Source of the DNA: Cryptomeria japonica
Lineage: Eukaryota; Streptophyta; Pinopsida; Cupressales; Cupressaceae
NCBI RefSeq assembly: GCF_030272615.1
Contig: NC_081412.1
Span: 667,226,352-667,290,351 of the forward strand
DNA length: 64,000 nt
Reading direction: 5' to 3'
The translations under genes were made by a program, and so were the position numbers. The notes under the pieces are model-generated. The model was not told the DNA's origin and did no database searches. It saw only the letters and a program-made list of their open reading frames with translations. Shown here piece by piece: positions 57,060-64,000 of the stretch. How positions within the stretch are numbered: position 1 is the first letter of the stretch; the number at the start of each line of letters is the position of its first letter.

Positions 57060-57814
57060 CTATCAAAACACTATTGAGCATTGTCTGTTCACTCAAATCC
57101 ATATTTCCTAGTCAAATCCATAAGGGGTGCAACAATTTGAGAAAAACCCCTCACAAAGCAGCGGTAGAATCCACACAACCCAAGGAATCCCTTTAGCTAA
57201 GAAACATTCTTCAGTGGTGGCCAATCCATAATGCCCTAATCTTATCTAGATCCACACGAACACCTCAACACTAATGATGTGCCCCAGATAAAAGAACTTT
57301 GTCATCCCAAAAGGACATTTAGACATCTTTGCATATAGGGATTCATGCTCAAGGATGCTCAACACAATATCTCTGTGTTTCAAATGCTCCTCCCAAGTCT
57401 TATTGTAAATCAATATGTCATCAAAGAATATCAACACAAACCTCCTCAATTGATCTTTGAATGTCATGTTCAAACAAGACTAGAACGTAGCTGGCACATT
57501 AGTCAAGCCAAGGGGCATGACCAAGAACTCAAAGTGTCTGTAGTGACACCTGAAAGATGTCTTCTCCATGTCATCCTCCTTGACCCAAATCCAATGATAC
57601 TCAGATCTCAAATCTATTTTGGAGAAGTAACAGGCACTGTGCAACTCATCTATAAGTTCATCAATACAATAAATCAGATATCTATTTTTATTGTTTTCTT
57701 GTTTAATTCTTTGTAATCAATGCACATCTTGAAAGTTTCATCTTTATTTTTAACCAACGCTACTGAAGAAGCAAACAGACTCTTACTAGGTCTAATGTGC
57801 CCCATCTCGAGAAG
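57060..57814 (-). pseudogene. Gypsy reverse transcriptase pseudogene
   Basis: Minus-strand segments in changing frames: SLFASSVALVKNKDETFKMC and DYKELNKKTIK (fingers), then a stop-rich stretch, then MTFKDQLRRFVLIFFDDILIY with the catalytic FDD near 57430, WEEHLKHRDIVLSIL, KFFYLGHIIS and LKGFLGLCGFYRCFVRGFS (connection). Recognition is clear but no continuous frame exists. Confidence 0.8.
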
Positions 57815-58500
57815 CTATTTGATAGCCTTCTTGATCTCATCCTTATACCTTTTTGGATTCCTGTAGGGTGTAGTGATAATAGGTTTGGCACCCTCCAACT
57901 CTATAGCATGCTCAATGCCCCTGTTAGAAGGTCTACTTAGAGGTATATCACTAAACACTTTGGAATGTTTGGTCAACAATGATTGACCCTGTGGAGGATA
58001 ATCCTGCTTATGTTGTCTCATTCCCTCTGGCATCACTAAAATCTCAACCCCCCATTGCACCTGGTCATGATGAATCAACCTCTCCATTCCTCTAAGTTAT
58101 ATTGTTCTAATACCACCATCTAACAACCCATGAAATACCACTTTCCAATCCTGATGCTCAAATCTCATTTCAACTTTCTCCAAATTAAATGTAAACTCAA
58201 CTAGAGAATTCATCCAAGTCATACCTAGTATGACATCATAGTCTCCCATGTCTACAACATAGAAATCATCAACCAACTCATAATCATCAATCCTCATGTG
58301 CAAAATAGAAATTTTATGTGTACATAGGATCGTATGCCCACTAGCCACTACAACTCTAAATCCATCATGCTCCTATGTCTGCAATCCCTACTTCTCCACA
58401 ACCTAAGCATTGATAAAATTATGAGTAGCACCAGTGTCAATTAATGAAATCACTCACTGCCCCTGAATCACACAACGCACCGTAAAGGTAATTTATTTAT
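57815..58500 (-). pseudogene. Gypsy protease pseudogene
   Basis: The minus strand shows SLIDTGATHNFIN with the Asp-Thr-Gly triad intact (Asp codon near 58436-58438), then YELVDDFYVVDMGDYDVILG and TWMNSLVEF, the typical gypsy protease pattern. The linker to the reverse transcriptase (HSKVFSDIP, RGIEHAIEL, YRNPKRYKDEIKKAI) is open at 58087-57815. Stops occur between the open pieces. Confidence 0.8.
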
Positions 58501-58869
58501 GATTACCAGACAAGCGTGCAATCACTTTGTCATCACTGCTATTCCCACCGGAAGCTGATTTATTATCACTGTCCCTTATAGATGATAAACTATTTGAACT
58601 CTCAGAGGTTGTCTCCTCAACTGAAAAGTACTCAATCTACTTAGCCTTAGCCTTAAGGGGACATTTGTTGGAAGGATCCCAAGGCTTCCTATAATGGAAA
58701 CAAAATTTCTTCCTTTTGAGTTCATTCAGTTGGTCATTATAAAGTTTCTTGTTACCTTCATGTGGTTGATGAGAATCCTTATGATGTGTTTTCTTATCTT
58801 TGTCCTTTTTGTTGTGAGAGTCCTTAGTTTTAAATTTTCTCTTTTAAGATGAAGGTACTAAGTCTTTAG

Positions 58870-59925
58870 CTTTTTCGCGGCCTCCTGCAATGTCAAAGGA
58901 TTATGTCTCTTAACCCAACCCCGTAAAGGATTTGAAAGTCCATCCATAAATATGACAACAAGTCTCCTCTCTGGAATGTTTGTCACTAGCACTGTTAACC
59001 ACTGAAATTTTGAAATGTAAATATCTATTGATCCCTACTGTCTAAGTTGTGCCAATTCTTTAAAGTGCGACTCAAGATCCTTGGTGTCAAACCTCTCAAT
59101 CAACCACTCCATGAACTCAACATATGAAGTAATTTTCCCATGTCCCATAGTAATGATATCGTGGGGACACCACTCATGAGCAACTCCATCAAGGTGTATT
59201 GCAACATACTTACCAACCTCCTCCTCAGTCATAGGATTCAACTGAAGGTAAGTGTCCACCAATTGGACCCAAGCTCATGTTGTAGTCTTGTTAGATGCAT
59301 CAAAATATGGTAAAGAAAATTTTCTCACTTTCTTCCTTAATTCATAGTTTTGGTTCCTGCCACCTGCACAAGGCATAAGTCTCAAATCTAACATCAATAT
59401 AATCTCAAAGAGTTATGGATACCTAAAAGTCTTGTCTACCACTCTCCCAATCTCTTCGAAAATGATCCTGTAAATCTACAATCTGTGATTCCACAACTGG
59501 TTGGATTATAACTCTAGGTGTAAAGGTGGGTATAAGAGGTCTAGAACTAGCTGTCCCAATAGCCTGTGCTACATGGCCAATATTATTAGCCACCTGTGCT
59601 CCTCTGTTTCCATTACCCCTGCCATTATTACCTCCATTATTTTTCTTGGACTGGCCATTATTACCCCCAGTTGCTTATTAGCACCTCCTAGAGGATTGTT
59701 TCCATCCATGCCTCCTCCTAGATTATTCACATTTAAACCCATTTGACTTTCTATCATCTGCGTCAATAAATTCAACCATTGATTCTTCTGGTGTGCCCTT
59801 TGTTCTGCTAGTTGCTGACCATGTACTAGTGTGTCCAAAAGCTGTAAGAACCTCTCTTCCCCTAGGTCTCTTCTCTCACCCATATTTTCAACTAGTTGTT
59901 CACTTGTATTACCATGATCCAATGG
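58870..59925 (-). pseudogene. Gypsy gag pseudogene
   Basis: Minus frames 59922-59569 (start of Gag, Gln/Leu-rich, then Asn/Gly-rich) and 59262-59035 carry the retrotransposon gag domain (DTYLQLNPMTEEEVGKYVAI, LDGVAHEWCPHDI, FMEWLIERFDTKD, HFKELAQLRQ). A stop follows, then FQWLTVLVTNIPERR and FMDGLSNPLRGWVKRHNPLT, typical of the Gag C-terminal half. The zinc-knuckle region (about 58650-58700) is scrambled by stops. Confidence 0.8.
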
Positions 59926-60089
59926 ATAAACCGGAAGCTTTGGACCTCCTTATTTTGTTGTACCTGTATTCAATAAAGCTCTTCTCCTAGTGTTGTAATG
60001 ATGTGTGAAAGATTGTTGCCAAGGCCCTGACATATCACTGAACAATCATGTTTTCAAGAGAACCCCTTCAAGATGGCAAGAGTTTTTAA

Positions 60090-60101
60090 GCTCTGATACC
60101 A
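60090..60101 (-). other. Primer-binding site
   Basis: The minus strand reads TGGTATCAGAGC one base inside the 5' LTR border, the usual plant Met-tRNA site. Confidence 0.85.
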
Positions 60102-60102
60102 C

Positions 60103-61413
60103 TATAATAGAATGCCTTAGTTGGAGAGAGATAGAGACTGATTTTTATGCTTACATTATTCTAAAGTTATGTTGAACCTGATGCATTTTTTGTTTGTTTG
60201 TTTGGGTTTTTTGTTGTTTGCTTTACAATGAAATCATGCCAATGCATTTATGAACAAACATAAACTCACACCTAAACATGTGATTACTACATGAACTAAT
60301 AATTAACTATACTTGCATAAATAATCCAGTCTTTAATTATTGCTCAACATTTCAATACACCCAATGCATTTTAGATAAATAATACAAGTCTTTGAATATA
60401 ACAAGAATGCACATGACAAATAACCTGGTATTATCGCTTCATTCCAACTGAGTTTGCTCCAACATCTCCAACTGCAAACTGATTAGTCCACGCCCTTCAC
60501 TCGACTTGATTGTTGGACACTTTGCTTCTAACGATGAATATGTAACTTATTTCTTCTCATTCCACACAATGTAAGCAACCACAACTTATTCCTCAATCTA
60601 CACCACATGTATTAATCGGTTTGCCATCTCTGTCAAGTAGACGTTTTCTGTGATTAGTGGACTATACCCTATGCCCAACTACCTCTATAATGTCATGTGT
60701 TCTCTGTGTGCTTTCGAATTAGTAGCTTCCTTTAGACGCCCAACCATTAGCACACATTGGGAAACATTTCTTCAGTGCTTCCCAAAATGCTACGAATCTT
60801 GGTGTTTCTGGTCAGAGGTAAATGCAAGGAAAGTATTTGTCTCCACTCTAACTCAATGACTATCATGTAGCTTAACACCCAACAAATATGTTGTTACCCC
60901 TGCCACTAACTTCTTCTATAGAATATCGTTTGGGAATCAAGGTTGTGATTCATGTCTTGTGTCTATCATTCAGCCGTGAGATTTCCTTGGGGTTGCCACC
61001 ATATGATTTGAATCCACACCCTTCAAAGTACTAGACCGAACTCTAAATATAACAAACGACTTGCAACTGTTTTTTTTCAATAATGTAAATAAAAATAAAT
61101 ACCTTTCTTAACCTTACGATTTTCTCTAGAAAGTTCACAAGTCATATTGTAGCTTCTTATACCGATTCACCTCTTCAATGATTGGTTTGTTTTTTCAAGA
61201 TTTCCCCAACCTAATCTTTTACAAGCAAGAGAAATGATACACCTAAGGGATTTCGTCCCCAAATGCCAAAAAGACTTTCCATATTTTCTCCAGAAATTAG
61301 CTTCACAATTTCCAAAAGTACCATACCCAAGATGCCCCCAAATCCTCATTAAATGCTCTATTTATTACTTTATTTTGGCACACATCCCAAGGCACCAACA
61401 ATGTGGGATAAAT
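60103..61413 (-). repeat. 5' LTR of the gypsy element, truncated
   Basis: Aligns with 53426-54739 of the left LTR (shared CCTTAGTTGGAGAG, GATTAGTCCACGCCCTTCAC, GGCACACATCCCAAGGCACC). Similarity stops at GTGGGATAAAT; the 452 bp corresponding to 54740-55191 are missing and gag sequence of another element follows. Confidence 0.85.
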
Positions 61414-62600
61414 CCATTAAGGCAACCAAATTATCTATGTCGAATGCAAAGTTTGATATGAATAACTTAGCTAGTTCTCCCCATGAAGCGATTTTGGGTG
61501 GAAGGTGCGAAAACCATTCCAATGTTGTCCCCCCAAGACTTTTGGAAAATAGCCTCATTAAGTATGTATCTTCGTGGGCTACTTCAATACATTCTGTGAA
61601 GAATTCTCTGGTCTGATCTTGAGGATCACCTTTCACTCTATACTTGTCAAACATTGGAGTTTCAAAATGTGGGGGAAATGGAGGCATGTATAAGTTTCTG
61701 TCAAAAGGATATGGACTGAAGTCGTCCACTGCGTAGCTCTTTTTATCATTAACTGTTTGCATACTAGCCATTTGCTTCTGAAGATTTTCCATTTGTTGAG
61801 TCAGGATCTCTATTTGTGTCAATAGTGCACTAACTTGATAAGTGTTCCCCACAAAAGGGATTGTGTTGGAGTATCTTGGAGTTTGTTGAAATGTGGACTG
61901 ACCATGTAATTGTGTACTACAAGCTCCACTAGGCAGTGTAAATTATGCAAATTGTGTATTGACATTTGGCTGAGCTGAGCTAGTTGTCCCTTGATTCACA
62001 TTCTGGCTACTGTAGGTGGAACCAACTAAAACTGAGGGTTGAGTTATATTTGCCAAATTAGTGTTGTGAGTCATTGTACCTTGCATTATTACGTTGGGCG
62101 TTGTTAGAGATGTAACATTGGTACTTGTTGATGCCATTGTTGACTATGTTGAGGTTGTAGTTGTATGGGTACTTTGAAATATACCTTGTGTTGTGTAGCA
62201 ATTGTTGCTCGAGTCTATGTAGCAATAGGCATTTGAGGTATATTTTGATTCAATGTCACTCTTGGTGGAAATATCGCCAAAATTTCTATCCCTGGAGGTA
62301 ACTTGGCTCCATTTTGGACTAAGAGAGTGAGATATCTATCTCTATCATTGTGGATGAGTGCATTAAGGCTCATAAGTGTTGTAGGATCTTGTTGGGTTGC
62401 TTCCAGTTCTTCTTTAGTCAAATTATGTTGTATCTCATCCAGAGAAGGCATCTTATTTGTGTTGGTCGATAAGGTTGCAGGTCTTCGACTCTATGTATGT
62501 TGTTGTGTGGACAAGTTCATGTTCCATGTTGGGTTAACCAAAGGGTCATTGTTGGGATCCATATGGTGTTTTGCCTTTTGAGCACACGTTAATGACATGA
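61405..62600 (-). pseudogene. Gag of a second gypsy element, cut at its 3' end
   Basis: Minus frames 62451-62215, 62137-61943 and 61852-61370 read in order. The first has LTKEELEATQQDPTTLMSLN. The second is Asn/Thr/Gln-rich. The third has LTQQMENLQKQMASMQ, then the retrotransposon gag domain KGDPQDQTREFFTECIEVAH, DTYLMRLFSKSLGGTTLEWF, SHLPPKIASWGELAKLFISN. The domain is typical of Tat/Athila-like plant gypsy Gag. The match stops at about 61413, where the truncated LTR of the neighbouring element begins. Confidence 0.8.
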
Positions 62601-62764
62601 ATGTTGTTCCAAAGCGATCTTGACTCTCTAAGATGTAGATGCAAGACTCAATTAAATGCAGCTAAGTATGCTTCTATGACTTCCTAAAGACTAAAGTGCA
62701 GACAATGCAATCTATGAATGATGACTTGCTATCGAGGATTTTGAAATTCGAACACAAGATTTTC

Positions 62765-63345
62765 AACTTATTGTTGAAAAGCTTCTAATTCTACCTCTTC
62801 TTTGATTTGATTTTTGAGGTCTATATAAATTTGTACTAACTTCCGAACTTCATCATCTATGACAGCTTGGACTATGTCATATTGGTCTTGATAAACTATA
62901 AGGATATTCAAACCGTCAATTATTTCTAATTGAACATTGTTTGACCGAAGATCGGGTTGCTCAAATGAGAATTTATTGTTTCCTTTTAGACCCATACGTT
63001 GAAGACTACAATGCAGACTATTCAAGACCTAAGAATGATTGACACTTTCTTTTTGAGGAATTCTAACGGGGATTTAGGAACTCTGCTATGGTCTTTTCGA
63101 TCAATTGTCTAATGGCTTCCTTTTGAGCTTCCTTTTTGATCTTTTTCCTTAGATTTTCATCAAGATGAACAGATTTCCGGATTTCATTATCTATGACAGC
63201 TTCAACTATATCGTACTGGAATGATTGACTTTCAATTCTCAAGCGAGATTGTCCAAACCATCAATTATTTCTAACTGGTTGTTGTTTGGCCCAAGATCGG
63301 GTTGTTCGAATGGAAATTCGTCGTCTCCTTTTAGACCCATGGACT
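62765..63345 (-). repeat. Divergent ~345-bp tandem duplication
   Basis: Minus-strand copies near 63025-62765 and 63345-63100 both read MGLKG(N/D)(N/D)(K/E)F(S/P)FEQPDL, LEIIDGL and a downstream AVIDDEVRKL-like or equivalent stretch. DNA landmarks CTTTTAGACCCAT occur at about 62982 and 63329. The upper copy has several stops. It lies upstream of the gag of the second gypsy element, so it may be part of its leader or an extra frame. Confidence 0.75.
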
Positions 63346-64000
63346 TATGTATGCTTCTTATACTCTAATGCAATATTGAATTCTATATGAGTGGATGCAA
63401 AATTGATTGAGGACTACCTTTTTGAGATGTGATGACTTGTGCAAGGACTTTGTGTGATGATTCTAAAAGGACTTATGCATGAATTGAATGCCTAGGACCT
63501 AAGATCACTTGAAAATAACATGTTTTTCATCTTTGAATTTTCTTTTGCCAAAAGTTTTGATGCTGACACTTGACTTTGTTGAAGCATTTGATCTTGTTGA
63601 TGTTCTTGACAAAACTTTGGTTGAGATTCCACTTTGTTTTTGGTGTTTCCTGAGATGTTTGAATTTGACGAAGTGTAGCAAAGGACACATTAGACACACT
63701 AATAAAACCATGAACAAAATACTCGTTTAAGGAACTTTTTCAAATTCCCATGAATGTTGGAGTCTTTTTCAAGACCCCATTTTATTTTCGTTGTATTTGG
63801 ACAATTTGATAGCACATCCAGCATACTCTCCTAAGGGCAAAAGGTCACAAGTATTACCACAACCCACATCTTGATACTTCGTCAGCTCAAATAGCCCTAT
63901 CAAACCCTAAGGTGTGCCTATTTTTTTGCCTTTTGGACCAAAGAGAATTGCTCCTCAATTGACTTGTTATCTTGGGAGATGTGTGGTGAGTGTCTTGGGG
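63346..64000. other. No gene recognised, probably gypsy leader or LTR
   Basis: Short frames on both strands (63505-63717 minus, 63509-63730 plus) overlap each other and show no domain. Position upstream of the minus-strand gag suggests this is the leader or 5' LTR of that element, but no primer-binding site was found. Confidence 0.35.

Larger units (their letters stand above)
53426..61413 (-). mobile_element. Degenerate chromovirus-like gypsy element, one LTR truncated
   Basis: Minus-strand element with LTRs 53426-55191 (3' LTR, complete) and 60103-61413 (5' LTR, truncated at its start). Minus-strand order is 5' LTR, primer-binding site, gag, protease, reverse transcriptase, RNase H, integrase, C-terminal chromodomain-like region, polypurine tract, 3' LTR. 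Integrase after RNase H is the Ty3/gypsy order, and the pol end with a chromodomain-like tail overlapping the 3' LTR start fits the Tekay/Del chromovirus group. Dozens of stops and frame shifts show it is dead. No target duplication can be checked because the right LTR end is gone. Confidence 0.9.

Overview
The window looks like nuclear DNA of a seed plant with a large, retrotransposon-rich genome. A gymnosperm is my best guess, from the gene sparsity, the large old LTR elements and the style of the copia and gypsy proteins, but nothing here names a species. Only one clearly intact cellular gene is visible: an intronless pentatricopeptide repeat (PPR) gene on the minus strand at 44684-47026. 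Almost everything else recognisable is transposon DNA in various states of decay.

Layout. 1-2640 is a divergent tandem array of about 16 units (about 167 or 177 bp), each carrying a nested palindrome; it runs off the left edge. 2640-8450 holds LTR-like promoter blocks and unassigned DNA. A short tRNA-type SINE with a 10-bp target duplication is at 8462-8575. A degraded L1-type LINE is at 9362-10770. 11780-22137 is a three-level nest: a minus-strand gypsy-type element (target duplication CAACT) whose left LTR was split by a copia element (12151-19479), itself split by a 3.19-kb LTR-like insertion (14312-17502, target duplication GTTGT).

24676-32026 is a young copia element (LTRs 24681-25289 and 31428-32021, target duplication AAGAC). 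It is disabled by two in-frame stops, a 164-bp partial duplication and a 1.4-kb hAT-type insertion (28985-30390). It landed beside a duplicated splice-acceptor/exon start of what may be a cellular gene, whose last exons I place at 33497-33730. 35670-39830 contains direct duplications, a 105-bp minisatellite, and a solo LTR (37459-39723) that carries a second hAT-type element (38006-38739). A decayed minus-strand pseudogene is at 40711-41120.

The PPR gene is followed by AT-rich DNA (47200-50700), LINE reverse-transcriptase debris (about 52845-53215), a degenerate chromovirus-like gypsy element on the minus strand (53426-61413, one LTR truncated), and the gag region of another gypsy element (61413-62600) with a divergent internal duplication up to 63345.

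No operon-like or defence-type system is visible. The main interest is in structure: nested insertions dated by target duplications, two unrelated hAT-type elements with the same short-motif subterminal design, a satellite-like array whose palindrome arms covary, and a PPR gene whose promoter motifs fit mitochondrial translation. All alignments were made by eye.
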